NCBI GenBank assembly: GCA_050115555.1
Contig: JASFQI010000022.1
Location: 1 to 25,716, forward strand
From: JASFQI01 sp050115555
GTDB taxonomy: Bacteria; Desulfobacterota; DSM-4660; Desulfatiglandales; HGW-15
Direction of reading: 5' to 3'
DNA: 25,716 nucleotides
In this document: positions 17,231 to 25,043 of the stretch, one piece after another
Position numbering within the stretch: position 1 is the stretch's first letter
Layout: every line of letters starts with the position of its first letter
Notes under the pieces: model-generated
What the model saw: only the letters and a program-made list of their open reading frames with translations
Database searches by the model: none
Told to the model about the DNA's origin: nothing
Position numbers and translations under genes: made by a program

Positions 17231-17256
17231 TATACAATGTCACTATAAAATGAAAA
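17229..17256 (-). promoter_or_regulatory. Possible promoter for the MsbA-like gene
   Basis: On the minus strand TTTTCA (17256-17251) and a perfect TATAAT (17234-17229) are 16 bases apart, immediately after the acyl-CoA dehydrogenase terminator and touching the inverted repeat. The -35 is weak. Confidence 0.4.
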
Positions 17257-17294
17257 GGCGATCCTTGGCCGACTCGGCTCGGGATCGCCTTTTT
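17253..17294 (-). terminator. Intrinsic terminator of the acyl-CoA dehydrogenase gene
   Basis: Inverted repeat AAAAGGCGATCC and GGATCGCCTTTTT around an 18-base centre. Read on the minus strand, the stem ends in a TTTT run 67 bases after the dehydrogenase stop. The symmetric A and T runs mean it could act in both directions. Confidence 0.8.
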
Positions 17295-17360
17295 CCATGC
17301 GGAGATCGAAAACGCGTGGAGCCGCCCTGCTCCCGAAACGCGAAGCAGCCGCCCGGCCCG

Positions 17361-18512
17361 TCATACGGCCCCGATCAGCCGGGAAATCACCAGGCGCTGG
17401 ACCTCTGAGGTTCCCTCCCCGATCTCCAGCAGCTTCTGGTCCCGGTAGAACCGCTCTACATCGTACTCCTTCATGAGGCCGTAGCCCCCGTGGAGCTGCA
17501 CGGCATGATTTGCACAACGATACATGACCTCGGAGCAGTGGAGCTTGGCCATGGCCGCTTCCTTGGAGAAAGGCTTGTCGTTGTCCCGAAGCCAGCAAGC
17601 CTTGTAGAGAAGGAGCCGGGCGCACTCGATCTCGAGGGCCATATCCGCAAGCTTGAACGCGTTCACCTGGAAGGTGGAAATGGGTCGTCCGAACTGCTCC
17701 CGCTCCCGTCCGTATTTGAGCGCCAGTTCGAAGCAGCCCTGCGCTCCTCCCAGGCCCATGGCTCCGATGGACAAACGCCCCCCGTCCAGGGTGGCCAGCA
17801 TCTGGTGAAACCCGTGGCCGATCTCGCCGAGAAGATTTTCCTTGGGCACACGGCAGTCATCGAAATACAGCTCGCTCGTATTGGAAGCCCGCCACATCAT
17901 CTTCCCATGCATCTCACGGGCCTCGAACCCCGGCGTCCCTCTTTCCACCAGGATACAGGACAGCTCGGGCTTTCCGTTTTCCCGCGTTCCCGTGCGGCAC
18001 AAGACGGTTATGCCCGAAGTGATGTCCGTGGCGGCATTCGTGATGAAGATCTTGCTTCCGTTGATCACCCACTCGTCTCCGTCCAACACGGCCGTGGTCT
18101 TCGAGTTCCCTGCATCCGATCCGGCATTCGGCTCTGTCAGGCCGAACCCCCACAGGGCCTCCCCTGAACAAAGCTTGGGAAGATATTTTTTCTTCTGCAC
18201 CTCATTCCCGAAGTAGTACAGCGGACCGATGCCCAGCGAGTTCCCCGCCGCGACAGTGGCGGAGTGAGACCCGTCCACCCGGGCGATCTCCTCCGTGGCG
18301 ATGATGTAGGAGACATAGTCCATGCCCTGCCCGCCATAGGCTTCCGACACAAACATGCCAAAAAGGCCCAGCTCCGCCATCTTTTGCATGGTGTCGTAAG
18401 AGAACTCCTCCTTCTCGTCCAGGTCTGCAGCAACCGGCTTGATCTCGTTTTCCGCGAACTGACGCACTGAGTTCCTGAGAATCTCCTGCTCCATCGAAAG
18501 GCTGAAGTCCAT
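17361..18512 (-). CDS. Acyl-CoA dehydrogenase
   Basis: A 383-residue FAD enzyme that oxidises an acyl-CoA to the trans-2-enoyl-CoA and passes electrons to electron-transfer flavoprotein. Family marks in order: YGGQGMDYVSY, FGLTEPNAGSDAG (flavin contact), DEWVINGSKIFITNA, REQFGRPISTFQ, NHAVQLHGGYG and IGEGTSEVQRLVISR, where the glutamate of GEGT is at the catalytic position of short-chain enzymes. Substrate (butyryl, isovaleryl, glutaryl or other) cannot be decided here. It stands alone between its own promoter and terminator, with AAGGAG 7 bases ahead of the ATG, so it is probably monocistronic. No beta-oxidation partners lie nearby. Confidence 0.93.
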   Translation of the reverse strand: MDFSLSMEQEILRNSVRQFAENEIKPVAADLDEKEEFSYDTMQKMAELGLFGMFVSEAYGGQGMDYVSYIIATEEIARVDGSHSATVAAGNSLGIGPLYYFGNEVQKKKYLPKLCSGEALWGFGLTEPNAGSDAGNSKTTAVLDGDEWVINGSKIFITNAATDITSGITVLCRTGTRENGKPELSCILVERGTPGFEAREMHGKMMWRASNTSELYFDDCRVPKENLLGEIGHGFHQMLATLDGGRLSIGAMGLGGAQGCFELALKYGREREQFGRPISTFQVNAFKLADMALEIECARLLLYKACWLRDNDKPFSKEAAMAKLHCSEVMYRCANHAVQLHGGYGLMKEYDVERFYRDQKLLEIGEGTSEVQRLVISRLIGAV

Positions 18513-18717
18513 GAGGCGCTCCTTATCCGTCGCTTTCGTAATGCGTTACGTGTACTGACTTCTCCCAGAACAGGCTTTCTCAGAGGCGAATCGCGGGCAA
18601 GGCCCCCTGTGGAATAAAAAGGAAAACAGACGCCTTTGATTGAGAAAAGCCTTTCCCCGCCTTGGGAAAAATCAACAAGATCAATTGAGAAAACGAGAGG
18701 TTGGCTCAACAACCCGC
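18513..18717 (-). promoter_or_regulatory. Long 5' leader of the acyl-CoA dehydrogenase gene
   Basis: About 205 bases without a gene lie between the predicted start of transcription and the ATG. The leader contains two copies of the decamer TTTTCTCAAT (minus strand, at 18648-18639 and 18693-18684), 45 bases apart. No known riboswitch pattern was recognised. Confidence 0.4.
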
Positions 18718-18723
18718 TCGGTG

Positions 18724-18753
18724 ACTATATCGAGACAAACCGAATCCTGTCAA
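18724..18753 (-). promoter_or_regulatory. Sigma-70 promoter for the acyl-CoA dehydrogenase
   Basis: Read on the minus strand: perfect TTGACA (18753-18748), 18-base spacer, TATAGT (18729-18724, five of six). This is among the best promoter matches in the window. It gives a transcript start near 18717. Confidence 0.75.
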
Positions 18754-18795
18754 TTGTAAAAACGCGGTCCACCGACCTGAGACCACGGCCGAAAT

Positions 18796-18824
18796 AAAAA
18801 AAAGGGCGGATGCCCGCCCCTTTT
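18796..18824 (-). terminator. Intrinsic terminator of the WecA-like gene
   Basis: On the minus strand a GC stem GGGCGG-GCAT-CCGCCC is followed by eight T's except for none interrupting (plus-strand A-run 18796-18803). It lies 25 bases after the stop of the glycosyl-1-phosphate transferase fusion gene. Confidence 0.82.
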
Positions 18825-18848
18825 CTAGTGTGCCGTGCCAATGAACGC

Positions 18849-20699
18849 TTATTCCAGGACCATCTTCATCTGACGCACCTCGACCTCGACATTCATCTTC
18901 TTGCATTGAGTGCTGAGATCGCGCCGGGATTCCTCGGCATGGGATTTAAACGAAATGATGATCTCCTGTATCCGCTGTTTCTTTACGATCTTTTCCAAGT
19001 CCTCCCGACCCCCGAGAACGGGGTACCCCATGATCTTCTTTTTCAGTTTCCGCGGGTTGTCATCCATGAATCCTGTGATTACGAGGCCCAGGGAGGGGTT
19101 GTTCTCGATCTCCTTTGCCGCCATCTGTCCCCCGGCGCCGGCTCCGTATATCACGGTGGGCTTTCCCTTCTGCCTGCCCTTTTTCACCCCTTCGTCCACC
19201 AAGCGGAAGGAAAGCCTGGACAAGGAAACCAGCAGGAGCATCAAGATCCAGTAGATGATGAAGACCGCTCTCGAGAAACTCTCGAAACGGTAAATAAACA
19301 ACAGGATCAGCATGGACATCACAGTCCCCAGCGTGATGGCCTTGATATAATCGATCAGGTCGCTCAGGCCCGTGGCCTCCCAGATACCCCGGTAGATCCC
19401 CAGGACGTAGAAGCAGAAAATCTGACACGCCACCACGATGGGCAAGGACCGCAGGAACATGCGGAAGTTCTCCCCGATCAGGTAGTAGACCGGGCCTTCG
19501 AACCGAAGGAGGTAGGCCGAGTAGTACGCGACCGTGACCAGGATCAGGTCCAGCAGGACCTCGAAGAGTCTTCGCCGGTACGTAAACTGGATGACGATCG
19601 GGGTCACGGGCCCGAGCCCGTTTCCGGTGAGGATGGACCCCTCCTCGTACACCTTGACCCGCGCCAGGTAGATCCAGAAAAATCCCACGAAAAGGAGGTA
19701 GAACAAAATGAGCACCAGGATGATCCCGATGCTCAGAGACTGGACAGACAGGGCGATGAGCCCTGATGCCACAGAGAAACCGTACAGGACCAGCACGGCC
19801 ATGCGCTCGGAAAAACCGATGGCGACCAGCCGATGCGAGGAGTGGTCCCTCCCTCCCTGCGAGATAGGGCGCCGGAAGAGCTTGCGCATGAAGCTCACGA
19901 AGCCCGTGTCCAGAATCGGAATGAAAAGGATCAGAATCGGGATGGCGATGACCGAGAGGAGACGCCCGACACTGTGTCCCGGCGACTCTTCTGCACCCCC
20001 CACCATAGTGAGGCAAGCCATCACGAACCCGATATAGAGACTTCCGGCATCCCCCATGAAGATGGAGGCGGGATTGAAGTTATAGACCAGGAAACCCAAC
20101 AGTGCACCAAGATACACCGCGCCCAGAATGAGAACCGGTCCGGTCAAGGGAATGTTGATAGGGTTCGTGTACAGCGTGAGGAAAAGGAAGGTGCCTGCGA
20201 TGAAGGCGACCCCGGCCGACAAACCGTCCATGTTGTCCAGCAGATTGAACGCATTCGTAATGCCCACAATCCAGAGAATGGAAAGGAACAGATCGGCCGT
20301 TTTGGAGATGGTCCAGTCCAGACGAAATCCGAAGGACATGAACACGGACACGATCACGATCTGCGCTGCGAGCTTGTGCTGGGGCACCAGACTCACAACG
20401 TCGTCCACCAGGCCCACCAGGAAGATCGCTGAAGCGCAGAGGACGATCGGCAGGAAGGGTTTTCCGAACGGCACCCATCCCGCGTACGCCGCGGCCCCGA
20501 ACCAGGTCCCTGTGGTGGCCACAAAGATGGCAACTCCGCCGAGAAGGGCTGTCTCCTTCTTGTGCCAGCGGCTGTCCCGGGGAACGGCGATCTGTCCAGT
20601 GGCCCGGGCAAGGAGGCGCACCAGCGGCGTCAGGACGAGAGAGAGCCCGAGGCTCACAGCGAAAAATGCGAAGTAGTGGTATGCAGTCAGAGAACCCAC
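18849..20699 (-). CDS. WecA/MraY-type glycosyl-1-phosphate transferase fused to a membrane CoA-binding-like domain
   Basis: A 616-residue fusion. Residues 1-345 are a multi-helix polyprenyl-phosphate sugar-1-phosphate transferase: WHKKE with GG at 45-55, LVDD (97-100), NAFNLLDNMDGLSAG (149-163), GDAGSLYIGF (216-225) and the SSHRLVAIG loop (287-295). Such enzymes start O-antigen, enterobacterial common antigen or capsule units on undecaprenyl phosphate. Residues about 375-500 form four more helices (YRRRLFEVLLDLILVTVAYY, LLRFEG) and 513-616 a Rossmann-like domain (VIYGAGAGGQMAAKEIE, GFMDDN), together resembling the N-terminal half of WbpM/CapD-type proteins, but the epimerase/dehydratase domain is absent. 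The start is GTG; its ribosome site comes from the heptad repeat upstream. Followed by a terminator. Confidence 0.9.
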   Translation of the reverse strand: MGSLTAYHYFAFFAVSLGLSLVLTPLVRLLARATGQIAVPRDSRWHKKETALLGGVAIFVATTGTWFGAAAYAGWVPFGKPFLPIVLCASAIFLVGLVDDVVSLVPQHKLAAQIVIVSVFMSFGFRLDWTISKTADLFLSILWIVGITNAFNLLDNMDGLSAGVAFIAGTFLFLTLYTNPINIPLTGPVLILGAVYLGALLGFLVYNFNPASIFMGDAGSLYIGFVMACLTMVGGAEESPGHSVGRLLSVIAIPILILFIPILDTGFVSFMRKLFRRPISQGGRDHSSHRLVAIGFSERMAVLVLYGFSVASGLIALSVQSLSIGIILVLILFYLLFVGFFWIYLARVKVYEEGSILTGNGLGPVTPIVIQFTYRRRLFEVLLDLILVTVAYYSAYLLRFEGPVYYLIGENFRMFLRSLPIVVACQIFCFYVLGIYRGIWEATGLSDLIDYIKAITLGTVMSMLILLFIYRFESFSRAVFIIYWILMLLLVSLSRLSFRLVDEGVKKGRQKGKPTVIYGAGAGGQMAAKEIENNPSLGLVITGFMDDNPRKLKKKIMGYPVLGGREDLEKIVKKQRIQEIIISFKSHAEESRRDLSTQCKKMNVEVEVRQMKMVLE

Positions 20700-20817
20700 C
20701 TTTGTCCTTTCACCTCTGTCCTTTCACCTTTATCCTTTAACCTTTCACCTTCCACCTTTGCCTTTTATCATTACCCCTTACCCCTGAATCCTTTCTCCTT
20801 TCACCTTGGACCTCTCT
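20699..20817 (-). repeat. Heptanucleotide repeat array supplying the ribosome site of the WecA-like gene
   Basis: Seventeen consecutive 7-base units in one register, plus-strand consensus CCTTTNN (CCTTTCA occurs five times), coding-strand consensus NNAAAGG. Units 10-13 are the most decayed. On the coding strand the unit TGAAAGG is a Shine-Dalgarno sequence six bases ahead of the GTG start, and the G of GTG is the last base of the final unit. No gene was seen in the remaining spacer to 20956. Confidence 0.88.
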
Positions 20818-20956
20818 ATACAGCCGTTTCACGCCCTTTACAAGCCTTTCCGGGCTGCCGGTCACCTAGGCTCGGCTCACCGGGTTCATGGGTACACGCA
20901 GCCGCAAAAGTCCGGCACGAGGCGAAGGGATGCATTTTCAGGGGCCGCCGCTCCCA

Positions 20957-22015
20957 TCACTGCAAACCGGGCTCCTCTTGAGTGGGTCTGTGATGCAGAA
21001 GCCCGCGTATCTCCCTCAGGATATGCTCCGTGAATGCAGTGCAGCCCTTATGGGTGAGATGACAGATGTCGTTGAAGTGCTCCTGGTCGCGGGGCATGTG
21101 CAGCGCCTGATCTACGAAGATCGCTTTTCCTCTGTGGCGGTCCCAGGTATCTCGGATCACACGGTTGTGAACGTCCAGCCCCTTTTGAATGTGCTCCGGC
21201 ATCCCCCAGATCTCCACGGCACAGCTGTGAAGGCAGTAATCCAGGGATCCGGCCTTGAAGCGCTCCAGGGTGTAGTCCCGGGGGAGGTGATAGCAAAAGG
21301 TCATGAGGACCACGGGCTCTTTTCGCTCCTGTGCAAGGGCCAGAATGCCCTCCAGGTTGCTTTGAAACGAGGGTGCGGTCTTGATCTCCCCCCCGAAGCG
21401 CATCGCCTTCGGATCGGGCCTCTCCCTGGGCACGTAGGCTTCCGGTGCAATCAGCTTTTCGTGAAGCCTCACGAATCGATAGGTCAAGGCATAGAGCGAG
21501 GCGAGGTTGGGTCGGCGGCCGTTACGTTCGAACCGGTTGATGACGCGGTACCAGGAAGAGTGCCCGTAGTCCGGCTGGAATACATGGCGGGGACAGTTGT
21601 TGAGTCTCAGCTCATTGATTCCGTGATAGAAAAGGACCAGGTCAAAGGACTTCCCTTCCAGCCTCCGGTACTTGTACAAGCTGTCCAGGGATGTGTGCCC
21701 GGGTTTGGCCAGGTTGTGAATGCGGACGTCCTTCCGGCCGGCCAGGGTCAGCACCTCCCGGAGGTTCTGCGGAATCGATCCCCAGTCCTCATGAAGCACG
21801 GATCCTCCCAGGAGGAGCACATCCATTCCATGGTCAGAATCGGTGTCGGCCTCCAGGACAGGGGCCAGTTCGGGGTAGTAGAAGTACAGGTTGGGGCTGA
21901 AAAAAGGGGTTTCACTTCGATGAGACCACTCGACCCTGCAAATCGTCTCGAGGATCCCGAAAGCAAACACCGCGCACGCAAGACCGGCGAGGGTTCTCCT
22001 CATCCAAGGGTTCAC
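20957..22015 (-). CDS. Membrane-anchored SGNH/GDSL-hydrolase-like protein
   Basis: A protein of about 352 residues with one N-terminal hydrophobic segment (LAGLACAVFAFGILETI) and the rest likely periplasmic. Blocks of the SGNH fold are visible: VLLLGGSVLHED (block I, nucleophile Ser), NLAKPGHTS (block II), LVLFYHGINELR (block III, Asn) and DICHLTHKG (block V, Asp-x2-His). Such enzymes remove or transfer acyl groups; acting on cell-surface glycan is an inference from neighbours. The frame opens at 22057, but the GTG at 22015, preceded by GGAGAGGTGG at good spacing, is preferred; the ATG at 22003 is an alternative. It lies 87 bases after lptG on the same strand. Confidence 0.72.
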   Translation of the reverse strand: MNPWMRRTLAGLACAVFAFGILETICRVEWSHRSETPFFSPNLYFYYPELAPVLEADTDSDHGMDVLLLGGSVLHEDWGSIPQNLREVLTLAGRKDVRIHNLAKPGHTSLDSLYKYRRLEGKSFDLVLFYHGINELRLNNCPRHVFQPDYGHSSWYRVINRFERNGRRPNLASLYALTYRFVRLHEKLIAPEAYVPRERPDPKAMRFGGEIKTAPSFQSNLEGILALAQERKEPVVLMTFCYHLPRDYTLERFKAGSLDYCLHSCAVEIWGMPEHIQKGLDVHNRVIRDTWDRHRGKAIFVDQALHMPRDQEHFNDICHLTHKGCTAFTEHILREIRGLLHHRPTQEEPGLQ

Positions 22016-22102
22016 GGCTGGGTCCACCTCTCCGTCCCAGCCGCATTGACCGGGCACATGCGTGAGCTCTCGATAGCGATCCCTTTCCCTTCCCGTCCCA
22101 TG

Positions 22103-23182
22103 CTATCGCTCCACACGCATCATGAGGTAGAGGCCAAAAAGGAAAAACACCAGGTTTGCCAGCCAGGCAGAGAAAAACGGGGGCAGGGCGCCGGAGAGCC
22201 CCAGGGACCGCGAGAACCCGAATATCAGCATGTAGAGAAAACAGATGCCCACGGCGGCGCAAACGGCCAGGGGCGTCTGCACTCTCTTCAAAAGCAAGGC
22301 GACCGGGATGCCGATCATGGCCATAATCAGGAGGATCCACGGGTATGCCGTCTTGATATGCATGTCCACAAGGTAGCGGGTATTGTCATATCCTTCCTGG
22401 CGTACCTTCTGGGCGTATCGCTTGAGCTGCCAGTAGCTCATCTCCTCCGGGTGACGGACCGGTCGAACAAACGTCTCCGGGGTTTCGGGAAGGTCCATGA
22501 TCCGGTAATCAAACGGCTCCACGTGGTACTCCCCGTCCTTTCCCAGCGCCTGCACCGCGCCCTCTTCCACGCGCCATGCCCCGTTTTGCCAGACCGCCCT
22601 TTGACCGCTCACGCGTTTCAAGAGGCGGAAGGCGTCATCGAAGAAGTAGAAGGTCGGTTGAATCATCATGGACCGTTTCTGATCAAAGGACCAGATCCAA
22701 TAGATCCTGTTCTCGCCCTTGTACCAGATATGACCGCGACCGTAGTAGTACTTCCCGGGATCCCTTTTCTCCACCTCGGTCATCCAGATGTGATTGGACT
22801 TGGCACTCGCAGGGCGCACCACGACCTCGGAGAAAAGAAACAGCCCAACGGATAAGAAAACGGCGACAACGAAGACCAATCGAAACACCTTGTAGATATT
22901 GATACCGCACGCCATCATCGCCTGGATCTCGCGCTTTTTTATCATGAGGGAAAACAGGATGACCACAGAGATCAGCGTAGCCGGTGGCAAAATCTGCCAC
23001 ACGATGTAGGGGAGCTTGTAGTAGAAATAGGAAGCCATGACCTCCTGCGAGACCCCGGCCTCGATAAAGTTGTCCACCTTTTGCACGAAATCGATGATCA
23101 CGTACAGGGCCACAAATAGGACCAGGCAGAAAAAGAGGATCCTGATAAACTCCTTGATGATGTATCGACTCAGAATATTCAT
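22103..23182 (-). CDS. lptG: LPS export permease LptG
   Basis: One of two membrane subunits of the LptB2FG transporter, which extracts LPS from the inner membrane. The 359-residue length is typical. It starts MNILSRYIIKEFIRILFFCL, with the basic/amphipathic N-terminal helix of YjgP/YjgQ proteins, has three membrane segments up to about residue 120, a periplasmic beta-jellyroll region (about 125-265), and three closing helices. The coupling-helix motif IMACGINIYKVF-like (MMACGINIYKV) is present. The neighbour upstream is the longer paralogue lptF, supporting the F/G assignment by order. LptB, LptA and LptC genes are not in this window. A 14-bp perfect palindrome lies just upstream of the ATG. 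Confidence 0.92.
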   Translation of the reverse strand: MNILSRYIIKEFIRILFFCLVLFVALYVIIDFVQKVDNFIEAGVSQEVMASYFYYKLPYIVWQILPPATLISVVILFSLMIKKREIQAMMACGINIYKVFRLVFVVAVFLSVGLFLFSEVVVRPASAKSNHIWMTEVEKRDPGKYYYGRGHIWYKGENRIYWIWSFDQKRSMMIQPTFYFFDDAFRLLKRVSGQRAVWQNGAWRVEEGAVQALGKDGEYHVEPFDYRIMDLPETPETFVRPVRHPEEMSYWQLKRYAQKVRQEGYDNTRYLVDMHIKTAYPWILLIMAMIGIPVALLLKRVQTPLAVCAAVGICFLYMLIFGFSRSLGLSGALPPFFSAWLANLVFFLFGLYLMMRVER

Positions 23183-23187
23183 AAGAG

Positions 23188-23201
23188 CAAACGATCGTTT
23201 G
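23188..23201. repeat. 14-bp perfect palindrome between lptF and lptG
   Basis: CAAACGATCGTTTG lies in the 33-base gap between the lptF stop and the lptG start, 6 bases before the ATG. It could be a protein-binding site or could hide the ribosome site in a hairpin; chance is possible. Confidence 0.35.
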
Positions 23202-23215
23202 TGGCGGTTTTCACC

Positions 23216-24718
23216 TCACGGCCTGCACACGCGGCACGGAACGTAGTCTTGTTCTTCCGCCTCCGCCTTGGATCTGAAAAAGCAGGTGTTCTGCGGTGAA
23301 AGTCGTTTCACCCATGCACAATCCGAACGGTGATACCGCTTCTGTCGGATATTCCCCACATAAGGCCGCTCATCGTCTTCAACAACGGCCGCTTCTTTTC
23401 TACTGGATGGTTCGAGAGACGGGCTTTCTTCGGCTTCGGCTGTCTCCGCAGCAGGAGGCTGAATGCCCTTCTCCGGCTCCTTGATCTTCTCCGGGCGCGG
23501 AAAAAGGCTTTCTTGAACGGTGAGGACCACCGGCCGCTCCTGCGTTTCAGGCTCTCGAGTAAAGACCTCTCGCAATTTGCTTCGCATAAAGCTTTCCGCA
23601 GACAGAGGAAGGGGCTTCTCATTGGCTACTCTTTGAAGAAGATAGACGCATGTCGCCAAAAGGAACCCGTTCGGTATCCACATGCCCCATGCGGGCGCAA
23701 GCGTGCCGGTTTCACACAGGCTCCTCACGCCCAGGTACAACATGTAATACAGGAGAAAGACGACCAGGCTCACGCCAATCCCCAGCGAGAAAGCCCGTGT
23801 CTTCATATGCGTTCCCAGCGGCACGCCGATGATTGCCAGCAAAAACACGCCGAAAGGAATCGTCAGTCGTTCCATCAACTCGACCATCAACTCATTCCGA
23901 TTTCCCGACATTCCTCCACTCCCACGGATTTTTTTGAGCAGCTGGGCCATCCCCATCTCTTTGGGCTCGGTATCCTGAGATCCCATGTGAGCGACGATAT
24001 CTTCGAGACCCACCTTCAGGTCATAACTGCTGAAATCCACCGTTCTCATGGACTCGAGGTCTTGGTCCGCCATAAAGATGGTTCCGTCCTCAAAGTGAAC
24101 GACAATCCTGTTCGCCTTCGGATGCAGAAGGATCTGGCCGGTCTTCGCAAGGATGGTGTACGTCATGGCGGGTTCTCGCCGATCCACGACAAACACATCT
24201 TTCATGAGCTGTCGGCCGGGGGACAAGGAGTTGATGTAGAAGATCACGTCGTCAAAAGGATGGCAGAACACCCGTTCTTTCAGCCCTACCGCCGCCTTGG
24301 ATTGCGCGATTCTGAGGATCAACTCCTTGACGGACCGGTTTCCCCACGGAACCCCGACAAATGCTACCGCATTCGCTGCAATCGAAGCCGCCACGGCAAG
24401 AACGACTACGGAAGGGAGCAGTTGGTAAAGGTTGATCCCGGACGATTTGAGGGCAATGATCTCACTGTCGCTCGATAGACGAATAAAGGCAATGAGAGAT
24501 GCCATGAGCGCAGCCGCAGGAAGGGCGAAAAACAGGATGCTGGGGAGCAGGAAAGCCACGAGCTTCAGGACATGGGCGGGCGCCACCCCTTGGCTCACCA
24601 CCAGCTCCATGATGCTCAACATGCGTGTGCCCAGCATGATGAATGCAAATACCAGGAGGCTGGAGATGAAAACGGGCACCATCTCAAACAGCACATATTT
24701 GTGAAGTGTTCTTCTCAA
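23216..24718 (-). CDS. lptF: LPS export permease LptF with Ada-like zinc-binding C-terminal tail
   Basis: A 500-residue LptF/YjgP permease, about 120-140 residues longer than usual. The core has three N-terminal helices (MVPVFISSLLVFAF onward), the coupling segment IIALKSSGINLYQL, a periplasmic jellyroll (about 125-285) and three helices ending near residue 370. Next is a Pro/Glu-rich, likely disordered linker (about 385-450). The last 48 residues carry YHRSDC, NTC and PCRVC with GN...F, matching the Ada-type zinc-binding pattern (His plus three Cys as candidate ligands). The start is TTG at 24718, chosen because MRRTLHKYVLFE fits the family. It heads the lptF-lptG pair. Confidence 0.9.
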   Translation of the reverse strand: MRRTLHKYVLFEMVPVFISSLLVFAFIMLGTRMLSIMELVVSQGVAPAHVLKLVAFLLPSILFFALPAAALMASLIAFIRLSSDSEIIALKSSGINLYQLLPSVVVLAVAASIAANAVAFVGVPWGNRSVKELILRIAQSKAAVGLKERVFCHPFDDVIFYINSLSPGRQLMKDVFVVDRREPAMTYTILAKTGQILLHPKANRIVVHFEDGTIFMADQDLESMRTVDFSSYDLKVGLEDIVAHMGSQDTEPKEMGMAQLLKKIRGSGGMSGNRNELMVELMERLTIPFGVFLLAIIGVPLGTHMKTRAFSLGIGVSLVVFLLYYMLYLGVRSLCETGTLAPAWGMWIPNGFLLATCVYLLQRVANEKPLPLSAESFMRSKLREVFTREPETQERPVVLTVQESLFPRPEKIKEPEKGIQPPAAETAEAEESPSLEPSSRKEAAVVEDDERPYVGNIRQKRYHRSDCAWVKRLSPQNTCFFRSKAEAEEQDYVPCRVCRP

Positions 24719-24755
24719 GATGCAGAATCGGGACAGGAAGGACGAGGACAGGGCC

Positions 24756-25043
24756 CTACAACGGGATCTGTTCTTGCCGCCCCAGCAGATTCACAAGGTA
24801 GCAGGCGGCTAACGCCCCAACCACCATTTCGACAATGATGGAGGTCTCCGTGTAAAAAAAGCTGCTGACGAGGTTCCGCTCATACAACGTTTTGAATATC
24901 AAGTCGGTCCCGATGGAACCCACCATGCCGACGACCATGAACGTGTATTTGCCACCCTTCAGCTTTCGCAATGTGAACAAGCTGAATCCTCTGCCTACAA
25001 CCAGGCCGATGAGCAGGCCGCCAAGGATATGCATCACACTCAT
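24756..25043 (-). CDS. Small three-helix membrane protein (GlsB/YeaQ/YmgE-like)
   Basis: A 95-residue hydrophobic protein with three predicted helices (LGGLLIGLVVG; YTFMVVGMVGSIGTDLIF; IIVEMVVGALAACYLVNLL). Spacing and Gly pattern resemble the GlsB/YeaQ/YmgE (transglycosylase-associated) family, stress-related inner-membrane proteins, but the match is by pattern only. The ATG at 25043 overlaps the TGA of the tiny upstream ORF (ATGA) and has a strong AGGAGG ahead, so it can also be translated alone. lptF follows 37 bases downstream. Confidence 0.6.
   Translation of the reverse strand: MSVMHILGGLLIGLVVGRGFSLFTLRKLKGGKYTFMVVGMVGSIGTDLIFKTLYERNLVSSFFYTETSIIVEMVVGALAACYLVNLLGRQEQIPL

Noticed and set aside
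17057..17248. Small His/Glu-rich ORF over the CACGAAG repeat
   Set aside because: The peptide is a by-product of the repeated CACGAAG units and occurs in unrelated genomes only as a repeat artefact.
20699..20817. The heptad array as a CRISPR
   Set aside because: Units are 7 bases without spacers, so it is a simple tandem repeat; no CRISPR-like repeat-spacer array or cas gene was seen anywhere in the window.
20888..22855. A 655-codon open frame on the plus strand
   Set aside because: It runs antisense to the SGNH-like gene and lptG, which show clear family motifs; it is a GC-driven shadow frame.
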